From assembly GCA_027214345.1 (NCBI GenBank), contig JAPWHR010000001.1:558001-622000 (forward strand): a DNA stretch of 64,000 bases, in the 5' to 3' direction. The DNA comes from Comamonadaceae bacterium G21597-S1 (lineage in GTDB: Bacteria > Pseudomonadota > Gammaproteobacteria > Burkholderiales > Burkholderiaceae_C). The notes beneath the pieces are model-generated. The model ran no database searches. It worked only from the letters and a program-made list of their open reading frames with translations, and had not been told where the DNA came from. The position numbers and the translations under genes are program-made. This document shows, piece by piece, positions 36,129 through 45,901 of the stretch (position 1 is its first letter; each line of letters starts with the position of its first letter).

Positions 36129-39100
36129 ATGTGGACTCCGCTGCCGGCCTACGCCGAACTCCATTGCCTGTCCAGCTTCAGTTTCCAGCGCGGTGCCTCG
36201 CAGCCGGAAGAACTGGTCGCGCGCGCGGCGGCGCTGGGTTACACGGCGCTGGCCATCACCGACGAGTGTTCGGTCGCCGGCCTGGTGCGGGCCCATGTCG
36301 AGGCGGGCAAACACGGGCTCAAGCTGTTGCCGGGCGCCGAGTTCCGGGTGCAGGGCGTGTTGCCGCGCCAGGCGGCCGATCGGGTGCCGCAGGTGCCGGT
36401 GGCCCAGGCGCTGGGCCGCCAGGGGCGGGCCGCGGTGCCGGTCGACGCCGCGCCGCCGGATGCCATCGCCACGCACACCGTGCACGCGGCGCTGGCCCCG
36501 CACGGCGATGTCACGCTGGTCGTGCTGCCGCATGACCTCGAAGGCTGGGGTAACCTGTGCGAGTTCATCACCGCGGCGCGGGCCAAGGCGAGCAAGGGCG
36601 ACTACCAGGTGAGCTGGGCTGGCAGCGACCTGGCATCGCTGCAGCGGTGCGAGGTGCTGCTGGTGCCGCCGCGCGGCATGGCCTTCGAGGCCTTGTGGGG
36701 GTTTTGCCACCATGCACGAACCTTGTTCGCGGGCCGGCTGTGGCTGGCGCTGGAGCTGTTGCACGGGCTGGACGACGATCTGTGGCAACACACACTCGGG
36801 CAGGTCTCCGAGTACAGCGGCGTGCCGCTGGTGGCCGCCGGAAACGTGCACATGCACGTGCGTTCGCGCAAGCCGCTGCAGGACGTCATCACCGCGGTGC
36901 GGCTGGGCCGGCCGGTGGCCGCATGCGGTTTCGAGCTGCAACCCAATGCCGAGGCCCATCTGCGTGCGCGGCTGCGGCTGGCCGGCATCTATGCGCCGGA
37001 GCTGCTGCGGGCCACGCTGGCCGTGGCCGAACGCTGCCGCTTCAACCTGGACGAACTGCGTTACCAGTATCCGCAAGAGACGGTGCTGCCGGGCATGACC
37101 GCGGCGCAGACGCTGCGCCAGTTCACCTACGAAGGCATGAGCCAGCGTTATCCGAACGGCATTCCGGCGCAGGTGCAGGCGCAGGTCGAACACGAGCTCG
37201 AGCTGATCGCCGAACTGCACTACGAGATGTATTTCCTCACGGTGTACGACATCGTGCGCTTCGCGCGCGAACGCCACATCCTGTGCCAGGGCCGGGGCTC
37301 GGCGGCGAACTCGGCGGTCTGTTATTGCCTGGGCGTGACCGAGGTCGACCCGTCGCGCATGAACGTGTTGTTCGAGCGCTTCATCAGCCGCGAGCGCAAC
37401 GAGCCGCCCGACATCGACGTCGACTTCGAGCACCAGCGGCGCGAGGAGGTGATCCAGTACATCTATGCCAAATATGGCCGCGAACGCGCCGCCATCACCG
37501 GCGTGGTGGTGACCTACCGGCCCAAGAGTGCGATCCGCGACGTGGGCAAGGCGCTGGGCATTCCCGAGACGCTGGTCGATGCCTTTGCCAAACAACACCG
37601 CTGGTTCGACGGTGTGATGCGCCTGGAGCAGTCGCTGCTCGAGGCGCTGGGCGACGCCGGCCTGTCGGCCGACGATCCGCGCATCACGCAGTGGCTGGAG
37701 CTGACGCACCAGTTGCTCGGCCTGCCGCGCCACCTGAGCCAGCATGTGGGCGGCTTCGTGCTGACGCAGGGCAAGCTCACGCGCCTGGTGCCGGTCGAGA
37801 ACGCGTCGATGCCTGACCGCTCGGTGATCCAGTGGGAAAAGGACGACCTCGACGCCATGGGCCTGCTCAAGGTCGACGTGCTGGCGCTGGGCATGCTCAG
37901 CGCGATCCGGCGCTGCCTCGATCTGATCAGCGCGCAGCGCGGCTACACCTTCCAGATGCAGGACATCCCGGCCGAGGACGTAGCCACCTACGACATGATC
38001 TGCGCCGCCGACACCGTGGGTGTGTTCCAGATCGAGAGCCGGGCCCAGATGAGCATGTTGCCGCGGCTGCGGCCGCGCTGCTTCTACGACCTGGTGATCG
38101 AAGTCGCCATCGTGCGCCCGGGGCCGATCCAGGGCGGCATGGTGCATCCGTACCTGAAACGCCGCCAGGGGCTGGAGCCGGTGGAGTATCCCGGCCCGGG
38201 CCTGCGCGAGGCCTTGGGCCGCACGCTGGGCGTACCGATCTTCCAGGAACAGGTGATGCAGGTCGCGATGCTCGCGGCCGGCTTCAGCGCCGGCGAGTCG
38301 GACGAGCTGCGCCGTTCGATGGCGGCCTGGAAACGCAAGGGCGGGGTGCACAAGTTCTACGATCGCATGGTGCAGGGCATGGTCGCCAACGGCTACACCG
38401 AGGCCTTTGCGCAGAACATCTTCAAGCAGATCGAAGGGTTTGGCGAGTACGGTTTCCCTGAAAGCCACGCGGCCAGTTTTGCACTGCTGGTCTACGTGAG
38501 CTGCTGGCTCAAGCACCACGAGCCGGCGTGTTTCCTGGCGGCAATGCTCAACTCGCAGCCACTGGGTTTCTACGGGCCGTCGCAGCTGGTGCAGGACGCC
38601 CAGCGCCACGGTGTCGAGGTGCGCGCCATCGACGTGATGTGCAGCGACTGGGACATCACGCTGGAGAACCCCCATGACACCAAGCATGATGAACCGGCAG
38701 CAGCGGACCTGCGGGAAGACGCGGACGGGAGGCTTGATCCGGTCGCGCCGCGGTGGCGGCGCAGCCGAACGCTTGCGACGGACCATCGGCGCCAGCGAGC
38801 AGAGCATGCATCCGACCCGCACGGCCCACCGCCCGCGGTCCGCCTGGGACTGCGCATGGTCTCCGGGTTGAGCGCGGCAGCGGCCGGGCGTATCGTCGCG
38901 GCGCGGGCCGAGGCGCCGTTCACGACCACCGAAGACCTCGCGTTGCGCGCCGGACTCGACCAGGGCGACCTCAAGGCGCTGGCCAGTGCCGATGCGCTGC
39001 GCGCCTTGTCCGGGCACCGGCGCCAGCAGGTCTGGGATGCATCGGCGCTCAAGGTCGCGCCGCCCCTGCTCAAGACGGCGCCGGTGGACGAAGACTGGCT

Positions 39101-39548
39101 CGAGCTGCCGCCGGCCGGCGAAGGCGAGGAGGTGGTGTTCGACTATGCGTCCACCGGCCTGTCGCTGCGCCGCCATCCGGTGGCCTTGCTGCGCGAGCAG
39201 CTGGCAAGGATGAACCTGCTCACCGCCGCGCAGATGCGCGACCTGCCCGATGGCAGTGCGGTGCGCGCTTGCGGCCTGGTCGTGATGCGCCAGCAACCCG
39301 GCACCGCCAAGGGCGTGGTGTTCGTGACGCTGGAAGACGAGACCGGCAGCGTCAATGTCATCGTGTGGAAGAGCCTGCGCGAACAGCAGCGCAGTGAATT
39401 GCTGTATGCGCGATTGATGGCGGTCCACGGTGTCTGGCAACGCGACGCGGAAACCGGCGGCGAGGTGCGCCACCTGATCGCCAGCCGGCTCGAGGACCTG
39501 ACACCGCTGCTGGGCGGGCTGTCGACGCGCAGCCGGGAGTTCCATTGA
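36129..39548 (+). CDS. dnaE2: Error-prone DNA polymerase DnaE2
   Basis: A 1139-residue C-family polymerase of the ImuABC mutasome. It has an N-terminal PHP domain (AELHCLSSFSFQRGASQPEELV from residue 8, core HCLSSFSF). The polymerase core holds QGRGSAANSAVCYCLGVTEVDP near 390 and the catalytic aspartates in PPDIDVDFEHQRR near 425. IVRPGPIQGGMVHPYLKR lies near 660, and an OB domain is at the end (VNVIVWKSL). The ATG at 36129 gives a family-like start; one at 36120 is also open. About 57 residues at 848-905 look like an extra insert between DWDITLE and AVRLGLRMV. SOS control through the LexA box is expected. Confidence 0.95.
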   Translation: MWTPLPAYAELHCLSSFSFQRGASQPEELVARAAALGYTALAITDECSVAGLVRAHVEAGKHGLKLLPGAEFRVQGVLPRQAADRVPQVPVAQALGRQGRAAVPVDAAPPDAIATHTVHAALAPHGDVTLVVLPHDLEGWGNLCEFITAARAKASKGDYQVSWAGSDLASLQRCEVLLVPPRGMAFEALWGFCHHARTLFAGRLWLALELLHGLDDDLWQHTLGQVSEYSGVPLVAAGNVHMHVRSRKPLQDVITAVRLGRPVAACGFELQPNAEAHLRARLRLAGIYAPELLRATLAVAERCRFNLDELRYQYPQETVLPGMTAAQTLRQFTYEGMSQRYPNGIPAQVQAQVEHELELIAELHYEMYFLTVYDIVRFARERHILCQGRGSAANSAVCYCLGVTEVDPSRMNVLFERFISRERNEPPDIDVDFEHQRREEVIQYIYAKYGRERAAITGVVVTYRPKSAIRDVGKALGIPETLVDAFAKQHRWFDGVMRLEQSLLEALGDAGLSADDPRITQWLELTHQLLGLPRHLSQHVGGFVLTQGKLTRLVPVENASMPDRSVIQWEKDDLDAMGLLKVDVLALGMLSAIRRCLDLISAQRGYTFQMQDIPAEDVATYDMICAADTVGVFQIESRAQMSMLPRLRPRCFYDLVIEVAIVRPGPIQGGMVHPYLKRRQGLEPVEYPGPGLREALGRTLGVPIFQEQVMQVAMLAAGFSAGESDELRRSMAAWKRKGGVHKFYDRMVQGMVANGYTEAFAQNIFKQIEGFGEYGFPESHAASFALLVYVSCWLKHHEPACFLAAMLNSQPLGFYGPSQLVQDAQRHGVEVRAIDVMCSDWDITLENPHDTKHDEPAAADLREDADGRLDPVAPRWRRSRTLATDHRRQRAEHASDPHGPPPAVRLGLRMVSGLSAAAAGRIVAARAEAPFTTTEDLALRAGLDQGDLKALASADALRALSGHRRQQVWDASALKVAPPLLKTAPVDEDWLELPPAGEGEEVVFDYASTGLSLRRHPVALLREQLARMNLLTAAQMRDLPDGSAVRACGLVVMRQQPGTAKGVVFVTLEDETGSVNVIVWKSLREQQRSELLYARLMAVHGVWQRDAETGGEVRHLIASRLEDLTPLLGGLSTRSREFH

Positions 39549-39670
39549 AGCCGGCCGGCGGCGCGAGCCGGACGGCCCGCGCCATGCGCCGGCCACCGGC
39601 CCAGCGCCAGGGCGTGGCCGGCCGCCGGTTCGAGCGGGCCCGAACCGGGCCGAACCAGCCGGCTACGCCA

Positions 39671-39877
39671 TCAGGACTTGCTCGCCACCGCGTCCTTCTT
39701 CGCGCTCAGACAGCTCTTCATGAAGTCCTTGCGCTCGTCGCCCTTCTTGCCGACGGCCTCCTTGTTGCACATGGCCATCTTGTTCTGTTGCGGCGTCTTG
39801 GCTTTTTCCTGGGCCTGGGCAAGGCCACCACCCAGAGCACAACCTGCGACCAGCAACGAGAAAAGAACTTTTTTCAT
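39671..39877 (-). CDS. PsiF-family small periplasmic protein
   Basis: A 68-residue exported protein. The signal peptide is residues 1-22 (MKKVLFSLLVAGCALGGGLA), followed by a short mature part with the PsiF repeat pattern QQNKMAMCNKEAVGKKGDER and FMKSCLSAKK. In E. coli psiF is induced by phosphate starvation; its function is unknown. The start at 39877 has AAGGAG eight bases upstream. Longer open frames upstream have no support. The two cysteines may pair in the periplasm. Confidence 0.85.
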   Translation of the reverse strand: MKKVLFSLLVAGCALGGGLAQAQEKAKTPQQNKMAMCNKEAVGKKGDERKDFMKSCLSAKKDAVASKS

Positions 39878-40084
39878 GACATGACTCCTTGATGTGACAG
39901 TGGAAAGACAGCGGTGCCCGATCCGGACTCCCGCTCCCGTACCGGGGTCGTGCGCCGGGCCTGCCAGGCCCGCGGCGCAACGACTTTCGTGCGGGTGGGT
40001 CCATGCTAGGCAGACCGACGCTGGCTGTACTCCCATCGATGGTGGACGTTGGAGCCGACGGCGTCGTCCATAAGCGGTACGGTC

Positions 40085-40175
40085 TGCGCGATGGCGCGAT
40101 GGCGCGATGGCGCGATGGCGCAACGGCGCAACGGCTCAGCGGCTCAGCGGCTCAGCGGCTCAGCGGCTCAGCGGC
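40085..40175. repeat. Tandem 8-base repeats at the end of the AraC gene
   Basis: Two adjoining arrays: about four units of GCGATGGC (from 40087) and about five units of GGCTCAGC (to about 40172), with GGCGCAAC units between. The second array touches the stop codon of the AraC-family gene on the minus strand. Such arrays change length by slippage. Confidence 0.85.
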
Positions 40176-41028
40176 GGAACGCGCTCGGTGCCTGCCCCAT
40201 CGCGTTCTTGAACATCGCGGTGAAGGCGCTGTCGCTGGTGTAGCCGCTGGCTGCAGCGACCTGGCCCACCGGTGCGCCGCGGGCCAGCATCGGCAGGGCG
40301 TGCGCCAGTGCCACCTGCTGACGCCAGTGCTGGAAACTGGTGTCGAGTTCGCTGCGAAACAGGCGTGCCAACGTGCGTTCGCTGGCGCCGACATCGCGTG
40401 CCCATTCGGCCAGCGTGGCGCGGCGGTCCGGTTGCTGCATCACGGCATCGCACAACATGCGCAGCCGGTTGTCGCCGGTCTGCGGATGCGGCAAGGGAAC
40501 TCCCAGTGTCTGCGTGGGGGCCTGTTCCAGTTCCGTGAGCACCAGCGCGGCGATCTGGGCCTCGCGTGCCAAGGCCGCTGCCGGATCGCCACGCGCCTGC
40601 GCCACGCTCGCACCCACGTCATCCAGGGCCAGCACGAGCTCACGCAGCAGCGGCGACATGACCACCATGCGGCAACTGAGCCATCCGGCGGGAACTGCGT
40701 CGGCGTGGATGTACAAGGTGCGAAACGCCGCATTCTCCAGCGCGTTGACCGCATGGCGCACGCCGGGGGCGATCCACACGGCCCGCGAGAACGGCACGAT
40801 GTAGCTGATCGTGTCGCGACTGCCGGCGCTGAGCCCGGCGGTCACCTGCAGAACGCCGCTGGCGCAATATGCCAGCTGCGCCCAGGCATGGTGGTGGGGC
40901 TCGAAATGGGTATCGGCCGGCAGCGTCCGGGCGCGCACGCGCACCGGCCGGGTACTGCTGGGCCGGAACGGGTCGGTGTCGCCCACCGGTGTCAGTGTTC
41001 TGGGAGAGGAGCGATTGTGCTGGGCCAT
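40168..41028 (-). CDS. AraC-family regulator with cupin domain
   Basis: A 286-residue regulator. The N-terminal cupin (about residues 35-110) shows the HHHAWAQLAY motif near 45, and the C-terminal double HTH covers about 190-285 (RTLARLFRSELDTSFQHWRQ; VAAASGYTSDSAFTAMFKNAMG). This is the arrangement of the NimR/YeaM group, which represses or activates a neighbouring transporter. It is divergent from an MFS transporter with 77 bases between, so that is the probable target. The stop codon lies in the first unit of an 8-base tandem repeat. Confidence 0.9.
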   Translation of the reverse strand: MAQHNRSSPRTLTPVGDTDPFRPSSTRPVRVRARTLPADTHFEPHHHAWAQLAYCASGVLQVTAGLSAGSRDTISYIVPFSRAVWIAPGVRHAVNALENAAFRTLYIHADAVPAGWLSCRMVVMSPLLRELVLALDDVGASVAQARGDPAAALAREAQIAALVLTELEQAPTQTLGVPLPHPQTGDNRLRMLCDAVMQQPDRRATLAEWARDVGASERTLARLFRSELDTSFQHWRQQVALAHALPMLARGAPVGQVAAASGYTSDSAFTAMFKNAMGQAPSAFRR

Positions 41029-41105
41029 GCGGTTTGGCCGAAATTCGACGAAAGTTGGCGATCCATCGCATACGCGAACCGGCGCGCCATCTTACGATAC
41101 GCGCC

Positions 41106-42359
41106 ATGCCATCTGCCGCCACGCCCGCCGAGCCATCGGCATCCGCCAGCAATCTGTCGCAGGACGCCGCCGTGATCGGCCTGGTGGGCATTGCGCACCT
41201 GATCAGCCACTACAGCCAGCTGTTGCTGGCACCGCTGTTCCCGTGGCTGAAAGAGGCGTTCCAGGTCAGCTATACCGAACTCGGCTTTCTGATGACGCTG
41301 TTTTTCGTCGTCTCCTGTGCGGTGCAGACCGCGTCGGGGTTCCTGGTCGACCGTTTCGGGCCCCGCCCCATCCTGTTCGCCGGCCTGGGCCTGATCGGTC
41401 TGGCGGCATTCGGATACGCCAGCAGCACCAGCTACGCGATGCTGGCGCTGTCCGCCGTCGTCGGCGGTATCGGCAACGGGGTGTTCCATCCGGTCGACTA
41501 CACCTTGCTCAACCGCAAGGTCCAGCCGCAGCGCCTGGGACATGCGTACAGCGTGCACGGCATTACGGGCAGCCTGGGCTGGGCGCTGGCTCCGGCCATG
41601 CTGGTGCCGATCACCCTGTTCGCGTCCTGGCGGGTAGCGCTGGTGTGCGCCGGCCTGCTGGCCTGGTCGGTGCTGGCGCTGGTGTGGCTGAACCGCGAGA
41701 GGCTGGCACTGGCGCCGTCATCGTCGGCGGCGGCGCAGTCCGTCGTGCCGGCCGCCGCGCGGGAAGGCGATCTGGATTTCCTGCGCATTCCAGCGGTTTG
41801 GATGTGTTTCGCGTTCTTTTTCTTCTATGCGATGGCGTTGAGCGTGGTGCAGGCATTTGCGCCGGAAGCCGCACGCCAACTGCATGACTTTCCGCTTACG
41901 CTGGTGGCCCTGTGCCTGACCATCTACATGGTGTGCGCGGCCGCCGGCATGGTGCTTGGCGGGTTTCTCGCATCCGATCCGTCACGTTGCGAACGCATCG
42001 TTGGCATCGGTTTCGGCATCGCGGCCTGCGTCGCGGCCGTGATCGGCTTTCTGCCCGTGCCGGGACCGGCCGTGCCTGTGCTGTTCGGCCTGATGGGTTT
42101 TGCCAGTGGCATCGCCGGCCCGTCCCGGGATCTGCTGGTCAAGAAGTCCACGCCGGAAAATGCCACCGGTCGCGTCTACGGTGTCGTGTATGCGGGACTC
42201 GACATCGGCCAGGCGGTGGCGCCGCTGGTGTTTGGTCGCCTGATGGACCACGGCAACTACCAGGGTGTCTGGCTGGGACTGGTGATCGTCCAGGGCATCC
42301 TGATCGTCAGCGCGTTCCGGGTCCGGCGGGTCCGCCGCACGGTGCTGGCGCCAGCCTGA
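41106..42359 (+). CDS. MFS transporter
   Basis: A 417-residue major facilitator with 12 predicted helices and a charged break near residue 215. The stretch NGVFHPVDYTLLNRKVQPQR near 130 and HAYSVHGITGSLGWALAP resemble the fosmidomycin-resistance/oxalate-like branch; motif A appears as GFLVDRFGPRPI near 75. The ATG at 41106 is divergent from the AraC gene. Its last 100 bases are similar to a fragment at 51820-51899. The substrate is unknown. Confidence 0.88.
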   Translation: MPSAATPAEPSASASNLSQDAAVIGLVGIAHLISHYSQLLLAPLFPWLKEAFQVSYTELGFLMTLFFVVSCAVQTASGFLVDRFGPRPILFAGLGLIGLAAFGYASSTSYAMLALSAVVGGIGNGVFHPVDYTLLNRKVQPQRLGHAYSVHGITGSLGWALAPAMLVPITLFASWRVALVCAGLLAWSVLALVWLNRERLALAPSSSAAAQSVVPAAAREGDLDFLRIPAVWMCFAFFFFYAMALSVVQAFAPEAARQLHDFPLTLVALCLTIYMVCAAAGMVLGGFLASDPSRCERIVGIGFGIAACVAAVIGFLPVPGPAVPVLFGLMGFASGIAGPSRDLLVKKSTPENATGRVYGVVYAGLDIGQAVAPLVFGRLMDHGNYQGVWLGLVIVQGILIVSAFRVRRVRRTVLAPA

Positions 42360-42417
42360 TCCTGCGAGTGCGTGCACGGCATGCGGCACCGCGGCCGCGG
42401 GCTGTTCGTGCCGCGTA

Positions 42418-43314
42418 TCAGACCGCGCTGCGGTGGCGGGCGATGCAGGTGTCGAGCACCTCGCCCATTTCGCGTTGCCACCAGTTGGCCGCAGAGAAGA
42501 TCTCGACCTCGCTGTAGCCCGCGAAGCCCTGGTCCTCGACCCAACCGCGGGCCTGCGCGATGTCGATGACGCCGTCGCCCATCATGCCGCGATCAAGCAG
42601 CAGGTCGGTGGTCGGTGTCAGCCAGTCGCAGACATGGAAGGCCAGCAGGCGCCGCTGCCCCGCGCGCGCGATCTGTGCCTGCAGCTTGGGGTCCCACCAG
42701 ACGTGGTACATGTCGACGGCGACACCGAGATCGGCCGGCCGCGTGTCGGCCGTGGCCAGAGCCGGGTCGATCGCATCGCACAGGTCGAGCGCCTGTTCCA
42801 GCGTGTTGACACAGGCGCGGTCGGCCGCGTACATCGGATGCAGGGGTTCGATCGCCAGCGGCATCTGGCAGCTGCGGGCGTATTCGAGCAGGCGCGCGAT
42901 ACCCTCATGGACCTGCGCGCGTGCCCGGGCGATGTCTTTGTCGGCCGCCTTGCCGTCCAGTGCGCCGGGCAGTCCGCCCACGACCAGCACCAGGCATGGC
43001 GCGCCCAGCGTCCTGGCCTCGTCGACGGCGCGCCGGTTTTCATCGTGAGCCGCCTGCAGGCCGGCGCCGTCGGTCGCGGGAAACATGCCGCCTCGGCAAT
43101 AACCGGACAAGGCCATGTCATGGGCCTTGAGCGCCGAAGCCACCCTGGACAGGCCGGCGCTGGCAACCTGGTCGCGCCACGGCGCCACGGCGCGAATACC
43201 GCGGGCCGCACAGGCGTCGAGGATGTCGAGCAGCGGCACGTCGGCGCCGCGGCTTTTGCGCACCGTGGCCGTGTTGATCGACAACCAGCGGTGGTCCTGC
43301 GAGAAATCTCTCAT
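42418..43314 (-). CDS. TIM-barrel sugar isomerase/epimerase
   Basis: A 298-residue protein of the xylose-isomerase-like TIM-barrel family. Metal-ligand regions are visible: AIEPLHPMY near residue 152 (Glu), GVAVDMYHVWWDP near 198 (Asp/His), FHVCDW near 227 and the final GYSEVEIFS near 268 (Glu). Family enzymes epimerise or isomerise keto sugars or inositol derivatives with a divalent metal. Its start overlaps the DUF993 gene by four bases, and it is the last gene of the nine-gene TetR operon. Confidence 0.87.
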   Translation of the reverse strand: MRDFSQDHRWLSINTATVRKSRGADVPLLDILDACAARGIRAVAPWRDQVASAGLSRVASALKAHDMALSGYCRGGMFPATDGAGLQAAHDENRRAVDEARTLGAPCLVLVVGGLPGALDGKAADKDIARARAQVHEGIARLLEYARSCQMPLAIEPLHPMYAADRACVNTLEQALDLCDAIDPALATADTRPADLGVAVDMYHVWWDPKLQAQIARAGQRRLLAFHVCDWLTPTTDLLLDRGMMGDGVIDIAQARGWVEDQGFAGYSEVEIFSAANWWQREMGEVLDTCIARHRSAV

Positions 43315-44519
43315 GCGTCGACTCCGTGCAGTGCCAGCAAGGTGCGCATGCGTTGCACGGCCAGCTCCGGTTGCTCCAGCAGGTCGGCCCTATCGGCCAG
43401 CCGGAACAGTTCGCACAGGTGTACCAGCGACCGCGTGCTCTGCTGGCCGCCGACCATCGTGAAGTGGCTCTGGTGGCCGTTGAGCCAGGCCATGAACACC
43501 ACGCCCGTCTTGTAGAACCGTGTCGGTGCGGCGAAGATGTGGCGTGACAAAGCCACTGTGGGACCGAGGATGGCATGGAACCGCTCGGTATCGCCCCGGG
43601 CCATCGCTGCCAGCGCGGCACTGGCCGCCGGCGCGATGGCATCGAAGATGCCGAGCAACGCATCGCTCTGGCCGTGCACGGCGGCGGTGCCGAAGCCGTC
43701 GCCGGCGATCAGTTCGGCATAGTTGAAGTCGTCGCCGGTGTACATGCGTACGCCCTGGCCGTCAATGCCTCCGTGGGCCGGCAGGCGCCGGCGCATTGCG
43801 ATCTCGCGATCCTTGTCGAGCAGCGAGACTTTGATGCCGTCGATCTTGTCCGCATGCGCGGCAATGATGCCCAGCGCGGTTTCGGTGGCCGCGTCCAGGT
43901 CCGGTGTGCCCCAGTAACCCGCCAGCGCCGGATCGAACATGTCGCCCAGCCAGTGCAGGATCACCGGCTGCCGTGCCTGGCGCAGGATGCGGTCGTAGAC
44001 GCGCGCATAGTCATCCGGACTCCTGGCAACTCGGGCCAGGGCGCGGCTGGCCATGATGATGAGCTTGCCGCCGAGTTTTTCGATCGCCGCCATCTGCTCC
44101 TCGTAGCCTCGGATCACGTCGTCGACGGATCGGACCTCGTCCAGCAACAGGTGGTCGGTGCCGCAGCCCGATGCGACCCGCGCGCCGGGCACGTCCTTGG
44201 CAGCATCGAGCGAACGGCGGATCAGCTCCAGCGAAGTGGGCCAGTCCATGCCCATGCCGCGCTGGGCCGTGTCCATGGCTTCGGCAACACCCAGGCCGAG
44301 TGACCACAGGTGGCGACGGTACGCCAGGGTGGCGTCCCAGTCGACGGCGCATTGCAGCCAGGGGTCGATTGCCGCACGCGGGTCGGCGACTACGTGGGCG
44401 GCGGAATAGGCGATGCGGTTGAAAGCCGTTGCTGCTGCGGGACGCGCCGGCGGCTGCCCGCGCAAGGTGTAGGGTGCCAAGTCGCCACGGGCGCCGGCCA
44501 GTCGGAGTGTCAGTGTCAT
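43311..44519 (-). CDS. DUF993 protein (dihydrodipicolinate-synthase-like fold)
   Basis: A 402-residue protein of the DUF993 family, distantly related to the DHDPS/NAL class I aldolases. Typical stretches are FNRIAYSAAHVVADP near residue 33, the GCGTDHLLL near 118, VILHWLGDMFDPALAGYWG near 190 and DGIKVSLLDKDREIAMR near 228. In the latter the lysine is a candidate Schiff-base residue. It lies between the Gfo/Idh dehydrogenase and the TIM-barrel isomerase, as in other sugar-acid clusters. A lyase step is likely, but the reaction is not known. Confidence 0.88.
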   Translation of the reverse strand: MTLTLRLAGARGDLAPYTLRGQPPARPAAATAFNRIAYSAAHVVADPRAAIDPWLQCAVDWDATLAYRRHLWSLGLGVAEAMDTAQRGMGMDWPTSLELIRRSLDAAKDVPGARVASGCGTDHLLLDEVRSVDDVIRGYEEQMAAIEKLGGKLIIMASRALARVARSPDDYARVYDRILRQARQPVILHWLGDMFDPALAGYWGTPDLDAATETALGIIAAHADKIDGIKVSLLDKDREIAMRRRLPAHGGIDGQGVRMYTGDDFNYAELIAGDGFGTAAVHGQSDALLGIFDAIAPAASAALAAMARGDTERFHAILGPTVALSRHIFAAPTRFYKTGVVFMAWLNGHQSHFTMVGGQQSTRSLVHLCELFRLADRADLLEQPELAVQRMRTLLALHGVDA

Positions 44520-44585
44520 GGGTGGTATGTCATGAAGATCGCGAGGTTGCGTGGTTGGCGTCGATGACGGGGGTGGGCGTCGGCG

Positions 44586-45752
44586 TCAGGTTGTTCCCAG
44601 CGCTTGCACGTCGACCCAGCGGCGCTCCTTCCAGCTCTGCAGCGCGACCTCGACCAGTTGCACACCCTTGGCGCCCTCGGGCAGGGTCCATCGGTAAGGC
44701 GCGTCCTCGACCACGTGGCGGATGAAATGTTCCCACTGGATCTTGAAGCCGTTGTCGTGGACCTGGGTGTCCGGGATCTCCTGCCACTGGTCCATGAAGT
44801 TCATCGTCTGTTTCTCGTCCGGGTTCCATATCGGACGCGGCGTGGCGACGCGGCTTTGCGCGCGGCAACTCGATAGTCCGGCAACCGCGGAGCCGTCGGT
44901 GCCGTCGACATGGAAGGTGACGAGGTCGTCGCGGCGCACGCGGGTTGCCCACGACATGTTGAGCTGCGCGATCACCGGTTCGCCGTTGTGGCCCACCAGC
45001 TCGGCCGTGGCATATGCCGCGTCGTCGGCCGTGCAGCTGTATTCGCGGCCGGCTTCGTCCCAGCGGGTCGGGATATGCGTGGTGCCCAGGCAGGAGACGG
45101 ACTTGACCTCGCCGAACAGGTTGTCCAGCACGTAGCGCCAGTGGCACATCATGTCCAGGATCATGCCGCCGCCGTCTTCCTTACGGTAGTTCCAGCTCGG
45201 ACGCTGGATCGGCTGCAGGTCGCCTTCGAACACCCAGTAGCCGAACTCCAGGCGCACCGACAACATGCGACCGAAGAAGCCGGCGCGGCGCAACATGTCG
45301 AGCTTTCGCAGGCCGGGCAGGAACAATTTGTCCTGAACCGCGCCGTGCTTGAGGCCGGAGGATCCGGCCAGGCGTGCGATCTCCACCGCTTCGTTCAGGT
45401 TGGTGGCGATCGGCTTTTCGCAATACACATGCTTGCCCGCGCGGATCGCCTTGGCCAGCAGGGCCGGGCGCATCTGCGTCGTACCGGCATCGAAGAACAC
45501 CGTGTCGGCCGGATTGGCCAGCGCCTGGTCGAGGTCGGTGCCCCAGCGCGCGATGTTGTGGGCCTTGGCCAGGGCTTCGATCTTCTCGGCATTGCGGCCG
45601 ATCAGGATCGGATCGGGCATGACGGTGTCACCGTTGGACAGGCGTACGCCGCCCTGGTTGCGGATCGCGACGATGGAGCGGATCAGGTGCTGGTTCATGC
45701 CCATGCGTCCGGTGACGCCGTGCATGATGATTCCGAGTGATTGAGTGGACAT
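44586..45752 (-). CDS. Gfo/Idh/MocA family oxidoreductase
   Basis: A 388-residue NAD(P)-dependent dehydrogenase. The N-terminal Rossmann part starts LGIIMHGVTGRMGMNQHL; the active-site EKP motif (CEKPIATNLNEA) is near residue 134. The C-terminal alpha/beta domain carries DMMCHWRYVLDNLFG near 205, with the conserved His. Relatives oxidise myo-inositol, sugars or their acids. It lies 66 bases upstream of the DUF993 gene and 149 bases downstream of the enolase-superfamily gene, within the same operon. Confidence 0.92.
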   Translation of the reverse strand: MSTQSLGIIMHGVTGRMGMNQHLIRSIVAIRNQGGVRLSNGDTVMPDPILIGRNAEKIEALAKAHNIARWGTDLDQALANPADTVFFDAGTTQMRPALLAKAIRAGKHVYCEKPIATNLNEAVEIARLAGSSGLKHGAVQDKLFLPGLRKLDMLRRAGFFGRMLSVRLEFGYWVFEGDLQPIQRPSWNYRKEDGGGMILDMMCHWRYVLDNLFGEVKSVSCLGTTHIPTRWDEAGREYSCTADDAAYATAELVGHNGEPVIAQLNMSWATRVRRDDLVTFHVDGTDGSAVAGLSSCRAQSRVATPRPIWNPDEKQTMNFMDQWQEIPDTQVHDNGFKIQWEHFIRHVVEDAPYRWTLPEGAKGVQLVEVALQSWKERRWVDVQALGTT

Positions 45753-45901
45753 GGGTTGTTCCCGTTGAAGGTTATGCGTTGTTCGTGGTGATGACGAATG
45801 CGATGCGCCCGATGGCAGCGCACCGGACCGCCCGCAGCGCGGCTGGCTGGTGCGGCGCCCTGGTTCGCCATGCGGTGTCGGTCGTCATGGGCTTGAGCCG
45901 T

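Noticed and set aside
36072..39596. Very long open frame on the minus strand opposite dnaE2
   Set aside because: It is the antisense shadow of a clear polymerase gene in high-GC DNA; its product has no domain and is rich in Arg, His and Gln as expected from such a frame.
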